NCBI RefSeq assembly: GCF_900141785.1
Contig: NZ_FQYP01000009.1
Location: 225,506 to 289,505, forward strand
Direction of reading: 5' to 3'
DNA length: 64,000 nt
From: Aquimarina spongiae
GTDB lineage: Bacteria > Bacteroidota > Bacteroidia > Flavobacteriales > Flavobacteriaceae
In this document: positions 1-8,676 of the stretch, piece after piece
Layout of the letters: each line of letters begins with the position of its first letter
Position numbering within the stretch: the first letter of the stretch is position 1
Notes under the pieces: model-generated
Seen by the model: only the letters and a program-made list of their open reading frames with translations
Database searches by the model: none
What the model was told of the DNA's origin: nothing
Position numbers and translations under genes: made by a program

Positions 1-112
1 AACCCGGCAATTTCATGAAATGCCAATCCTACCCGAGCCAGGGAAACATCTGATCACTATTCTGGATGAAAATGGAAATGAGTTAAAGCGGGTTTTGGAA
101 GTGAAGGAATAG
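1..112 (+). CDS. C-terminal fragment, probably penicillin-binding protein 1C
   Basis: The reading frame is already open at base 2 and ends at the TAG at 110-112, giving the last 36 residues of a protein. The tail reads roughly PEPGKHLITILDENGNELKR. This resembles the BiPBP_C domain at the end of PBP1C-type glycosyltransferase/transpeptidases, in which a phrase like PGxHxLTLVDxxGN precedes the end. The catalytic domains lie upstream of the window, so the assignment rests on this tail only. The TetR operon begins 90 bp downstream on the same strand, separated by AT-rich sequence. Confidence 0.5.
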   Translation, partial: TRQFHEMPILPEPGKHLITILDENGNELKRVLEVKE

Positions 113-172
113 TGCGTTATTTCTATATTGGTATTCTTATTTTCTTAATTTAGTCATAAATGACTAAAAATA

Positions 173-205
173 TTGTTAACTATATAAAATTTATTTCTAT
201 ATTTG
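173..205 (+). promoter_or_regulatory. Putative Bacteroidota promoter of the acyl-CoA operon
   Basis: TTG at 173-175 is followed after 22 nt by TATATTTG at 198-205, a full match to the TAnnTTTG -7 box. The box overlaps the TTG start codon proposed at 203. If this is the real promoter, transcription starts near 211 and translation must begin downstream, for example at the GTG at 221. Confidence 0.45.
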
Positions 206-874
206 AGTAAAAAGGAATACGTGGAAACGAAACAAAGGATACTCAGTCAGGCGCTTAAGGCCTTCAATAAATCGGGATACGGTGCAGTAAATCTATTCGA
301 ACTTGCAAAATCTTTGGAGATGAGCAGAGGTAATATGACTTATCATTTCAAGGATAAAGAAGCCTTGTTGAAAGCATTGATGGACCAATTATGGGAAAAG
401 CTAACTAGTGGGCGAGTGGCAAAGGGGATTCCTTCATTTCAGAACTTGCATCACGATGCACAATTGTATTATAAGCTGCAAAAAGAATACTCTTTTATAT
501 TTCATGATAACCAGGTGTTGAAACACAAACTGATTGCACCAAAAATGAAATCCCTTTGTGATAAAACGGTAAAGGATATCGAAACAGCAATTGCATTTTC
601 TATCCAGTTAGGAAATATGCAAACAGAACCAGTACCTGGGGTGTACAAAAACCTGGCATTAACATCTTGGATGATGATGTTTTTTTGGTCATCACAGCAA
701 ATGATTCGAGGAGATAAAACGAAAGAAGATGGAGAGAAGGTAATTTGGAGTTTGTTACTGCCTCATCTTACGGAAAAGGGATTGGCTTCCTTCAAAAAAT
801 TCTTTGGAGATGCTTATTTGGATAGTTTGGGCGAAGGATTTGATCAAACTATGGAATCGTATATCAACTTTTAA
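203..874 (+). CDS. TetR/AcrR family transcriptional regulator
   Basis: A 223-residue protein with an N-terminal helix-turn-helix at about residues 10-55 (TKQRILSQALKAFNKSGYG, then MSRGNMTYHFKDKEALL), the classic TetR DNA-binding signature. The rest is a helical ligand-binding domain that I cannot assign to a ligand. It opens an 11-gene acyl-CoA operon with a 9-nt gap to the acyl-CoA synthetase, so it probably represses that operon in the absence of an acyl-CoA or related ligand; this is inferred from position. The start is uncertain. TTG at 203 gives MSKKEY, but a -7 promoter box overlaps it. GTG at 221 (seventh codon) keeps the whole HTH and would suit a transcript that starts near 211. Confidence 0.88.
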   Translation: MSKKEYVETKQRILSQALKAFNKSGYGAVNLFELAKSLEMSRGNMTYHFKDKEALLKALMDQLWEKLTSGRVAKGIPSFQNLHHDAQLYYKLQKEYSFIFHDNQVLKHKLIAPKMKSLCDKTVKDIETAIAFSIQLGNMQTEPVPGVYKNLALTSWMMMFFWSSQQMIRGDKTKEDGEKVIWSLLLPHLTEKGLASFKKFFGDAYLDSLGEGFDQTMESYINF

Positions 875-883
875 ACTTCAGAT

Positions 884-2572
884 ATGGCTAGCATCGGTAT
901 TCCAGATCATGATTCACTCCCAGAGTATTTTTATCATTGGGTGCAGGAAAAGCCTGATGCTCCATTCTTAAAACAACCAAAAGGAACACATTGGAAAATA
1001 GTAACCTTTGGTGAAGCCTACGAGCAGGCTTCAAAAATGGCAAATGCTTTGATCTCTATAGGTTTAAAAAAAGGAGATCATGTAGCCATTTATTCCAAAA
1101 ACTGTTATCATTGGATTCTGGCAGATTTGGCCATAATGATGTGTGGGATGGTTTCGGTACCCTTATATCACAACCTTTCTGCAAACCAACTTTCTACAGT
1201 ACTACAGTTGGCTGATGCAAAAGCAGTTTTTATAGGTAAGCTTGATCAATGGTTAGCTCATCCAGAGCATGTACCTAATGATGTTCAAATTATACGTTTT
1301 CCGTATTATCAAGGCAATGCAGAAGTAACTGAAGGTGTTTTGTGGGACGATTTGGTGAATAGTAATGAACTATTACCAGAAGTTCATGTTCCGGATCCAG
1401 AAGAACTATGGACCATTTTGTTTACCTCTGGCACTACAGGTACACCAAAAGGAGTAATGCATATCCATAATACTCCGGTGCAGATTATTAAGGACGACAG
1501 TAAGAATGATTGGGTAGGGATCGCTAAGCATCCAACACCTAATTTATTATCGTATTTGCCGCTAAATCATGTTGCCGAAAAAATAGGAGTATATGCTGTA
1601 GCACTAATGCTTGGTGGAACTGTTTCTTTTGGAGAGAGCATCGATACTTTTGCCAAAAATTTACAAGATACACAACCTACGATCTTTTTTGCAGTGCCCA
1701 GAATTTGGACCAAATTTTATCTTGCAGTTGCCAACAAAATGTCATTAAAAAAACAGAAGCTGCTGTTTAGCATTCCGATCATCTCTGGGATTCTGAAAAG
1801 GAAAATACGATATGGTTTAGGATTGTCGAAAGCCAAAATAGTGGCTACAGGATCTGCGATTACACCCACCTATCTCAAAGTATGGTATGCCGGTCTGGGG
1901 ATTCATCTTATCGAAGCCTATGGGATGACCGAAGTTTGTGGTTCGATTACCAATACGCCCATGCTAGATGCACCTAAAGATTCCGTGGGAAAACCCATCC
2001 CAGGTTGTGAGATAAAAATCGCAAAGGATACACAAGAGGTATTAATGAAATCCCCTTATATGATGAAAGGGTACTACAAAGATCCAGAAATGACAGCAAA
2101 AGTGCTAAAGAATGGATGGCTCCATAGCGGTGATAAAGGGAGTTTTGATGAGAATGGTTTCCTAAAAATCATAGGTAGAGTTTCTGATGCTTTTAAAACA
2201 AGCAAAGGAAAATACATTACACCCAATCCTCTCGAAGAAGAAATAGAGAAAAATGTATTAATAGAACAAGTATGTATTGCTGGTTTAGGCATTCCCCAAC
2301 CCATTGCGATTGTGAATCTTTCTGAAGTTGCACATGCAACTCCAAAAGAAGAAGTTGAGGTAGCACTGGATCAAACACTTTCCAAATTGAATGATACTTT
2401 GGCAAATTATACAAGAGTATCCACCATTGTTATCGATCAGAATACCTGGAATATGGAAAATGCATTCCTTACACCAACATTAAAAATCAGAAGAGGAGAG
2501 ATCGATAGGCGATATAGCAAGTACTTTTTGGAGTGGCATGATCGTAATGAAAATATAGTTTGGTATGAGTAA
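884..2572 (+). CDS. AMP-dependent long-chain acyl-CoA synthetase
   Basis: A 562-residue adenylate-forming enzyme (ANL superfamily) that activates a carboxylic acid to its CoA thioester through an acyl-AMP. The phosphate-binding loop LFTSGTTGTPKGVMH is at about residues 179-193. The YGMTE motif is at 346-350 and the HSGDKGSFDENGFLKIIGR hinge region is near 417-435. It is slightly shorter than typical FACL proteins of about 600 residues but all core motifs are present. It overlaps the next gene by 8 nt. In an Atu-like pathway it would play the AtuH role, making the CoA ester that the carboxylase and dehydrogenases use. The natural acid is unknown. Confidence 0.9.
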   Translation: MASIGIPDHDSLPEYFYHWVQEKPDAPFLKQPKGTHWKIVTFGEAYEQASKMANALISIGLKKGDHVAIYSKNCYHWILADLAIMMCGMVSVPLYHNLSANQLSTVLQLADAKAVFIGKLDQWLAHPEHVPNDVQIIRFPYYQGNAEVTEGVLWDDLVNSNELLPEVHVPDPEELWTILFTSGTTGTPKGVMHIHNTPVQIIKDDSKNDWVGIAKHPTPNLLSYLPLNHVAEKIGVYAVALMLGGTVSFGESIDTFAKNLQDTQPTIFFAVPRIWTKFYLAVANKMSLKKQKLLFSIPIISGILKRKIRYGLGLSKAKIVATGSAITPTYLKVWYAGLGIHLIEAYGMTEVCGSITNTPMLDAPKDSVGKPIPGCEIKIAKDTQEVLMKSPYMMKGYYKDPEMTAKVLKNGWLHSGDKGSFDENGFLKIIGRVSDAFKTSKGKYITPNPLEEEIEKNVLIEQVCIAGLGIPQPIAIVNLSEVAHATPKEEVEVALDQTLSKLNDTLANYTRVSTIVIDQNTWNMENAFLTPTLKIRRGEIDRRYSKYFLEWHDRNENIVWYE

Positions 2573-3359
2573 AATGGCGCTGATATCAGGAGGTTCTAGT
2601 GGCATCGGGTATTCCCTATCCAGATATTTTGCAAAGGCAGGATACACCCTTCTTTGGGTTTCTCTTTTGCCAGAAGAAATTGAAGTGTCGAAGAAAAAAC
2701 TATTGCAAGAAATCGAAGGATGCACGATACATACTCTTGTTGAAGATTTGTCAATAACAAATGCAGCACATAAAGTGCATCAATGGGTTACTAAAAACGA
2801 ATGGAGTATTGATGTACTAGTGAATAATGCAGGATTTGGTACCTATGGATATTTGAGCAATACACCTCTAGAAAAAGAACTCAAGATGGTTCATCTCCAT
2901 GTGGTATGTGTGTATGAAATGACCAAGTTGTTTCTGAAAGATATGACTAACAAAAACAAGGGGACTATTATCAACATTAGTTCGAATAGTTCTTTCCAAC
3001 CAACTCCCAAATTAAGCACTTATGGAGCCACAAAAGCATTTGTTACCCATTTCAGTCGAAGTTTAAATGAAGAATTGAAAATGCAGCAATCGAAGGTAAA
3101 AGTAATTTGTGTATGTCCCGCGGCCATCGAGAATACCAACTTCAAGAAATCAGGGAATATGGAAAAGGTAAGAACGTTTCAAGGTATCGCTGCAACAACA
3201 GTAGAAGAGGTAGCCAGTGATATCTGGAAAGGGTTTAGTGGCGGAAAAGATTTTATCATAAGTGGTAGAAAGATGAGAATGTTATACCGAATCTCTGGAT
3301 TACTTCCCTATAGATTTCAACAGTTTTTAGTCAGAAAAGAAATTAAAGAAATAGCATAA
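2565..3359 (+). CDS. Short-chain dehydrogenase/reductase (SDR), classical type
   Basis: A 264-residue NAD(P)-dependent oxidoreductase. The dinucleotide-binding motif GGSSGIG is at about residues 9-15, NNAG is near 88-91, and the catalytic YGATK is near 154-158 with an upstream serine (ISSNSS). The C-terminal extension contains an RMRMLYRISGLLPYR stretch typical of SDRs of the DltE/YqjQ group. The start ATG lies inside the end of the synthetase gene, and the stop overlaps the next start by one base, so it is probably translationally coupled. Its position suggests oxidation of an alcohol or hydroxyacyl intermediate, as proposed for AtuB or AtuG, but the substrate cannot be read from the sequence. 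Confidence 0.85.
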   Translation: MSKMALISGGSSGIGYSLSRYFAKAGYTLLWVSLLPEEIEVSKKKLLQEIEGCTIHTLVEDLSITNAAHKVHQWVTKNEWSIDVLVNNAGFGTYGYLSNTPLEKELKMVHLHVVCVYEMTKLFLKDMTNKNKGTIINISSNSSFQPTPKLSTYGATKAFVTHFSRSLNEELKMQQSKVKVICVCPAAIENTNFKKSGNMEKVRTFQGIAATTVEEVASDIWKGFSGGKDFIISGRKMRMLYRISGLLPYRFQQFLVRKEIKEIA

Positions 3360-4960
3360 TGAGGCCCTTATCATCTACAATTAATACGACAAGTGAAGCT
3401 TTCCGGAAAAATAAGAAAGCCATGCTCGATTTGGTTGCCAAATTAGAGGAACATCTTAAAGAAAGTCGATTTCAAGGGAAGGAAAAATCCATTGATAAAG
3501 CCAGGAGCAGAGGCAAATTACTCGCACGAGAACGAATCGAATTGTTGTTGGACAAAGACAGTCCTTTTTTAGAACTATTACCACTAGCGGGTATGCAAAA
3601 TAAGAATGGTTTTGGGGCTGGTGGAACCAACGTTTCAGGAATCGGGTTGGTACAAGGTAAATTGTGCATGATCAATGCCAATGTAGGAACGCGTAAAGGA
3701 GGATCTGTAGACTATGCAACGGTTTTTAAGGGTTTCCGCATCGCAAAAATTACCAGAGAATGTAGATTGCCTTCTATCAATTTGGTAGAAAGTGGCGGGG
3801 CTAACCTCCCGGACCAGGCCAAAATATTCAATTATGGAGGTGAAGCCTTCAAAGAGATTACCAGACGATCTGAAATGGGCATTCCAACAATATCTGTAGT
3901 ATTTGGTAATGCTACGGCAGGGGGAGCGTATGTGCCAGGGATGTCCGACTATGCCATTTTTCAAAAGCAAGCTGCAAAAGTATTCTTGGCGGGACCTCCA
4001 CTAGTAAAAATGGCAACCAATGAAATTGCAACCGACGAGGAACTAGGTGGTGCCGAAATGCACAGTAGAGTATCTGGAGTTTCAGATTATCTGGCCGAAG
4101 ATGAAAAGGACGCTATCCGAATCGCCAGAGAGATTATGGAATTTATACCAGCATCCAATCCTCATATGATCCCAGAATTGCCCATCAAAGCACCGCTTTT
4201 TGATGCCGACGAGATTTTAGGTGTAGTCCCAGAAGATAGTAAAACACCATTTGATGTAAGAGAATTGATCATGCGAATTACAGATGGATCCGAATTTGCA
4301 GAGTTCAAATCTGAGTATGGAAATACAATGGTCTGCGGGTGGACAAAAATTCATGGATACCCCGTGGGGATTTTAGGAAACAACGGTGTTATTTTTTCAG
4401 AATCCGCCAACAAAGCAGCACAATTTATACAACTATCCAATCAAAAAAACATACCCTTATTGTTTTTGCAGAACACCACTGGATATATGGTGGGTAAAGC
4501 TTATGAAGAAGGAGGAATCATAAAAAATGGAGCTAAGCTGATTAATGCAGTTTCTAATAGCAAAGTGCCATCTATTACCTTAATGATCGGGTCTTCATTT
4601 GGAGCAGGTAATTATGGAATGAACGGTAGATCCTATGAGCCTAATTTTCTCTTTTCTTATCCCAATGCAAAAATAGGAGTCATGGGTTCCCAACAATTAG
4701 CTGGGGTAATGCGGATCATTCAAAAAGCATCGGCAAAAGCCAAAGGAATACCCTATGACGAAGAGCAAGCTAAAATGATCGAAAATATGTTAATCGCCGA
4801 AGCCGAAGCAAAATCTTCTGCGTGGCATTCTACCTCAGAATTATGGGATGATGGGATTATTAATCCTAAAGAAACACGCAATTATTTAGGGTTTTCACTA
4901 GCGGTTTTATACAACCAAGAAATAAAAGGGTCAAATAGTTATGGTGTCTGGAGGCATTAA
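3359..4960 (+). CDS. Biotin-dependent acyl-CoA carboxylase, carboxyltransferase (beta) subunit
   Basis: A 533-residue carboxyltransferase of the MCC/GCC/PCC beta family. It transfers CO2 from carboxybiotin to the acyl-CoA. The N-terminal half has RGKLLARERIELLLD (about 51-65) and the oxyanion-hole segments ESGGANLPDQA and TAGGAYVPGMSD. The C-terminal half has NTTGYMVGKAYEEGG and GSSFGAGNYGMNGRSYEP (about 411-428). The GANLP and YVPGMSD phrasing is closer to methylcrotonyl- and geranyl-CoA carboxylases than to acetyl- or propionyl-CoA carboxylases. The alpha subunit follows 21 nt downstream. Motifs alone do not show whether the substrate is methylcrotonyl-CoA or a longer isoprenoid enoyl-CoA. 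Confidence 0.9.
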   Translation: MRPLSSTINTTSEAFRKNKKAMLDLVAKLEEHLKESRFQGKEKSIDKARSRGKLLARERIELLLDKDSPFLELLPLAGMQNKNGFGAGGTNVSGIGLVQGKLCMINANVGTRKGGSVDYATVFKGFRIAKITRECRLPSINLVESGGANLPDQAKIFNYGGEAFKEITRRSEMGIPTISVVFGNATAGGAYVPGMSDYAIFQKQAAKVFLAGPPLVKMATNEIATDEELGGAEMHSRVSGVSDYLAEDEKDAIRIAREIMEFIPASNPHMIPELPIKAPLFDADEILGVVPEDSKTPFDVRELIMRITDGSEFAEFKSEYGNTMVCGWTKIHGYPVGILGNNGVIFSESANKAAQFIQLSNQKNIPLLFLQNTTGYMVGKAYEEGGIIKNGAKLINAVSNSKVPSITLMIGSSFGAGNYGMNGRSYEPNFLFSYPNAKIGVMGSQQLAGVMRIIQKASAKAKGIPYDEEQAKMIENMLIAEAEAKSSAWHSTSELWDDGIINPKETRNYLGFSLAVLYNQEIKGSNSYGVWRH

Positions 4961-4981
4961 GAAAAAAGGAACATATTGTAT

Positions 4982-6961
4982 ATGAAAAGTATAAACACCA
5001 TATTGATTGCTAATCGGGGAGAAATCGCTTCAAGAGTGATACGTACCTGCAAAAAAATGGGAATTACTAGTGTAGCGGTCTATGCTGATGCCGATAAAAA
5101 TGCCCCATTCGTTAGACAAGCAGATTTAGCAGTACATATCGGAGCTTCAGAACCGTCACAATCCTATCTCGATCAAGATAAAATAATTGCTGCTGCAAAA
5201 CGTACAGGTGCCGATGCTATCCATCCGGGTTATGGTTTTTTGTCTGAAAATGCAGATTTTGCCAGATTATGTAAAGCTGAAGGAATCATTTTTATCGGTC
5301 CCAACCCAGAGGCTATAGCAGCAATGGGATCAAAATCCAAGGCCAAAGCAATGATGAAACGGGCAGGGGTGCCTGTTGTACCCGGTTATGATGGTGAAGA
5401 TCAATCCGAAGCTACATTAAAGACCGAAGCTTTAAAAATAGGATTTCCAGTATTACTGAAAGCCACCGCAGGAGGTGGAGGTAAAGGGATGAGAATTGTT
5501 CATGAAGAAAAAGAAATAACGACAGCCATTGCTTCGGCAAAAAGAGAAGCCAAAAATGCCTTTGGAGATGATGAATTGCTTATCGAAAAATACATTGCCT
5601 CTGGAAGACATATCGAATTTCAGATTTTTGGAGATCAGCATAAGCATGTCATTCATTTACTGGAAAGAGAATGTTCAATCCAAAGACGTTATCAAAAAGT
5701 GATTGAAGAAAGCCCTTCTCCGATAATGACAGAAGCTCTGCGGAAGTCTATGGGTGATGCCGCGGTACTTGCAGCCCAAGCTATGGATTATGATAATGCG
5801 GGAACTGTAGAATTTATTTATGACGATACTTCTGGAGCATTCTACTTTTTGGAGATCAATACCAGATTACAAGTAGAACACCCTGTTACCGAGGCTATAA
5901 CCGGGTTGGATATGGTGCAAATGCAAATCCAATCTGCACAAGGCACTCCTTTGCAAATCACTCAAGAAGAGGTGGTAGGAAATGGCTATGCTATTGAAGC
6001 GCGGTTGTACGCAGAAGATGCAGCAAATAATTACGCACCTGTAACCGGGAAAATTCACAATTACCAATTCCCAGATGTAGATGGATTACGGGTGGAGTCT
6101 GCTATTGAGTCAGGCTCAGAAATATCAATATTCTATGATCCAATGATCGCGAAGATCATTGTAAAAGATAGTAATAGGATCAATGCGCATACTAAATTGC
6201 TGTATGTGCTTCAGCAATTTATATGTCAGGGTATTGTAACCAATTTACCTTTCCTGAAAACGCTGTTGCAACATGAAGATTTTCAGAAAGGAAATTACAA
6301 TACGCATTTCGTTCAGGAAAAGATTGACCTTTCTCAAATCAATAAAATATCAGATCAACAGATACAGGAAGTGGCTATAGTCGCAACGCTATATGATTGG
6401 AATAAGCGAGAACAATCGAGGAAGACACTTCGAAGTCTTCCTTCTGGATGGAGGAATAATTGTTACCAATATCAAAAGGAAGTTTTTCATATTGGTGAAC
6501 AGGTTGTTCAATTGCAGTATCAGTATGTAGAAGATGGTTTTGTATTTCTTTTTGAAGACAAGGAAAGAAAGGTAGCGATGATAGGTATTGATGAAACCAC
6601 CTTGTGCATAGATATAGATGGATTGCAAAAAACGTATGCTGTTGCGAAGGTTGGAGAGGATTATTTTGTGCATTCGCCTACCATAGGTAATGTGAAAATT
6701 ACTCAAGAAGATCGATTCCCGATCAAAGAAAAGGAAAAGGTAAGCGGAGGGTATGAATCCCCAATTCCGTCTCAAGTGGTTAAAATTAATATCCAATCAG
6801 GAGATGCTATCAAAGAAGGTGATCCACTTATCGTTTTGTCTTCAATGAAAATGGAAAACGTTTTGGTAGCTAATCAGGATGGTAAAGTAGAAGAGATATA
6901 TGTAGCCGAAGGACAGAATGTAGAAGCTGGATTTTTATTACTGAAAATTAATGAAGAATAA
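4982..6961 (+). CDS. Biotin-dependent acyl-CoA carboxylase, biotin carboxylase plus BCCP (alpha) subunit
   Basis: A 659-residue protein from the ATG at 4982; a TTG two codons upstream is less likely. The order is: biotin carboxylase domain beginning INTILIANRGEIASRVIR (about 3-20), ATP-grasp glycine-rich loop KATAGGGGKGMRIVH, catalytic region FLEINTRLQVEHPVTE, a divergent middle part, and a C-terminal biotinyl domain with SSMKMEN. The lysine at about residue 623 is the biotin attachment site. This is the alpha-subunit architecture of methylcrotonyl- and geranyl-CoA carboxylases. It makes carboxybiotin from bicarbonate and ATP and passes it to the beta subunit encoded just upstream. The next gene starts 2 nt after the stop. 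Confidence 0.92.
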   Translation: MKSINTILIANRGEIASRVIRTCKKMGITSVAVYADADKNAPFVRQADLAVHIGASEPSQSYLDQDKIIAAAKRTGADAIHPGYGFLSENADFARLCKAEGIIFIGPNPEAIAAMGSKSKAKAMMKRAGVPVVPGYDGEDQSEATLKTEALKIGFPVLLKATAGGGGKGMRIVHEEKEITTAIASAKREAKNAFGDDELLIEKYIASGRHIEFQIFGDQHKHVIHLLERECSIQRRYQKVIEESPSPIMTEALRKSMGDAAVLAAQAMDYDNAGTVEFIYDDTSGAFYFLEINTRLQVEHPVTEAITGLDMVQMQIQSAQGTPLQITQEEVVGNGYAIEARLYAEDAANNYAPVTGKIHNYQFPDVDGLRVESAIESGSEISIFYDPMIAKIIVKDSNRINAHTKLLYVLQQFICQGIVTNLPFLKTLLQHEDFQKGNYNTHFVQEKIDLSQINKISDQQIQEVAIVATLYDWNKREQSRKTLRSLPSGWRNNCYQYQKEVFHIGEQVVQLQYQYVEDGFVFLFEDKERKVAMIGIDETTLCIDIDGLQKTYAVAKVGEDYFVHSPTIGNVKITQEDRFPIKEKEKVSGGYESPIPSQVVKINIQSGDAIKEGDPLIVLSSMKMENVLVANQDGKVEEIYVAEGQNVEAGFLLLKINEE

Positions 6962-6963
6962 TC

Positions 6964-7782
6964 ATGGATTTTTTTGAAAAGGAACTCTTAGAAAAGGCAT
7001 TAGCGCAAAAATTCGCATTTATCTTGGTAACGGTTGAAGATCATGTAATGACGTTAACACTAAATCGACCGGAAAAGAAGAATGCATTACATCCACATAT
7101 GATTCACGAAATTGCCTTTGCGCTGCAATATGCCAACCAAACCAAAGAGATATGGGTGGTTATGATTCGCGCTGCTGGTGATGTCTTTTGCTCGGGTGCG
7201 GATTTGAAGGCTTTTATGGGCATGGTGGGTGAGTTTGATTCCTCAATCCCCGAAGCCAAGGGAGAAGTGCTTTTAGGAGAGCTTTTTGGTAAAACTCATA
7301 AACCCATAATTACTTTGGTAGAAGGCAGGGTAATGGCCGGAGGTTTCTTTTTTCTTACCGGGGCACACTATGTGGTATGTAACCCAGAAGTCACATTGGA
7401 TTTGCCAGAAGTAAAGAGAGGATTATTTCCCTTCCAAGTAATGGCTTCGTTGCTAGAGGTAATGCCAAAGCGCATCGTCATAGATTGGTGCATAAGAGGA
7501 TATAATCTAGGCGTACAAGAAGCCAAAAACTATGGCTTGATTACTCATATAGCAAATCAAGAATCTGCAGTTCAGATTGCGAATAGCATCATTAATGATA
7601 TCAAAGAAAATTCTCCAACTGCAATTCGGCATGGTTTGGAAGCCTTGGATGCTATTACACAACACGAATCCAAGCATCAGTATTTGATGGAAATGCTACA
7701 GAAAACTATAGGTTCCAAAGATGGTCAGGAGGGGTTATTAGCCTTTAGACAAAAAAGAAAACCCGAATGGACCGGAGAATAA
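6964..7782 (+). CDS. Enoyl-CoA hydratase/isomerase family protein (AtuE/LiuC-like position)
   Basis: A 272-residue crotonase-fold protein with LTLNRPEKKNAL (about 31-42), the CoA-contacting FCSGADLKAF (75-84), an oxyanion-hole region AGGFFFLTG (125-133) and LPEVKRGLFPF (147-157). By family knowledge hydratases use two glutamates. The second is present at about E149, but the position of the first is a phenylalanine (about F129, in GGFFFL where most hydratases have GGGxEL). Crotonases with one acidic residue include hydratases of branched or glutaconyl-type substrates and isomerases. Lying directly after the carboxylase, it probably hydrates the carboxylated enoyl-CoA. The exact reaction is inferred. 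Confidence 0.85.
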   Translation: MDFFEKELLEKALAQKFAFILVTVEDHVMTLTLNRPEKKNALHPHMIHEIAFALQYANQTKEIWVVMIRAAGDVFCSGADLKAFMGMVGEFDSSIPEAKGEVLLGELFGKTHKPIITLVEGRVMAGGFFFLTGAHYVVCNPEVTLDLPEVKRGLFPFQVMASLLEVMPKRIVIDWCIRGYNLGVQEAKNYGLITHIANQESAVQIANSIINDIKENSPTAIRHGLEALDAITQHESKHQYLMEMLQKTIGSKDGQEGLLAFRQKRKPEWTGE

Positions 7783-7804
7783 GGTATAACGAAATGAAAA
7801 AGAT

Positions 7805-8674
7805 ATGGCTTTACAAAAATTGATTCTTTCTGCGGCACTAACAGGTGCAGCGACCAACAGGTCTCATTGCCCTCACATTCCTTATACTCCCGAAGAGTTG
7901 GGATTGGAGGCCAAAAGAGCAGTTGATGCTGGAGCAGCGATAGTACACATCCATGCACGAGAAGATAATGGACTACCTAGTTGGAGAACTGAAGTATTTG
8001 AAGAAATCACTACCGAAGTACGCAAACATTGCCCGGATGTAATTATCAACTATTCTACTGGGGCCATCGGATTGTCTATCGAAGATCGATTAAAACATTT
8101 GCCAGCTACTCAGCCTGATATGGCTGCTTTTAATATGGGCAGTATGAACTACGCTATATTCTCCAAACGAAATAAGCAGTTTATCTGGAATGGTGTGTTC
8201 GAAAATTCATTCGATGATATGATCAAAGTGGTCACTACTATGAACGAGCATAATATCTGTCCGGAGATGGAATGTTTTGATACCGGGCATATTCGAAATG
8301 CAGAACCGCTTCGCGAAATGGGTTTGTTGCCAGATAATGCATGCTATAGTTTGGTTATGGGAGTTATGGGAGGAATTCCTGCAACCCCAGAGAATTTAAT
8401 ACATCAAATCAAGCAGATTCCTGAGGGTGCTTTTTGGCAATCTATCGTGATTAGCCGCAAGCAATGGCAACTCTCTGCTATTGCAGCTGCTATGGGCGGG
8501 AATTTCAGAGTGGGATTAGAAGATAATTTTTATTTACCCAATGGAGAGATGGCCAAATCGAATGGAGAATTGGTAGAAGCAGGAGCCACGTTGGCCCAAA
8601 TGATCGGTCGAGAGATCGCCAGTATCGAAGAGGCCAGAGAACTATTGAACATTCCGAAAAAAATCAACTCATAA
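7805..8674 (+). CDS. Beta-keto acid cleavage enzyme (BKACE, DUF849 family)
   Basis: A 289-residue TIM-barrel metalloprotein of the BKACE family, whose founder is 3-keto-5-aminohexanoate cleavage enzyme (Kce). Metal- and substrate-site signatures are visible: VHIHAREDNG (H48, H50, R52), INYSTGA (82-88), PEMECFDTGH (153-162) and FRVGLEDNFYLPNG. Characterised members use Zn2+ and acetyl-CoA to split a beta-keto acid into acetoacetate and a new acyl-CoA. Here it occupies the place where a leucine or terpene pathway would have an HMG-CoA-lyase-like enzyme, which is absent from the operon. It could therefore catalyse the C-C cleavage step; that role is inferred. Confidence 0.88.
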   Translation: MALQKLILSAALTGAATNRSHCPHIPYTPEELGLEAKRAVDAGAAIVHIHAREDNGLPSWRTEVFEEITTEVRKHCPDVIINYSTGAIGLSIEDRLKHLPATQPDMAAFNMGSMNYAIFSKRNKQFIWNGVFENSFDDMIKVVTTMNEHNICPEMECFDTGHIRNAEPLREMGLLPDNACYSLVMGVMGGIPATPENLIHQIKQIPEGAFWQSIVISRKQWQLSAIAAAMGGNFRVGLEDNFYLPNGEMAKSNGELVEAGATLAQMIGREIASIEEARELLNIPKKINS

Positions 8675-8676
8675 TT

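Noticed and set aside
3359..6961. Assigning the carboxylase as geranyl-CoA carboxylase (atuC/atuF)
   Set aside because: Motifs show only the MCC/GCC-type family; the substrate-pocket residue that separates them cannot be placed without an alignment, so no gene symbol was given.
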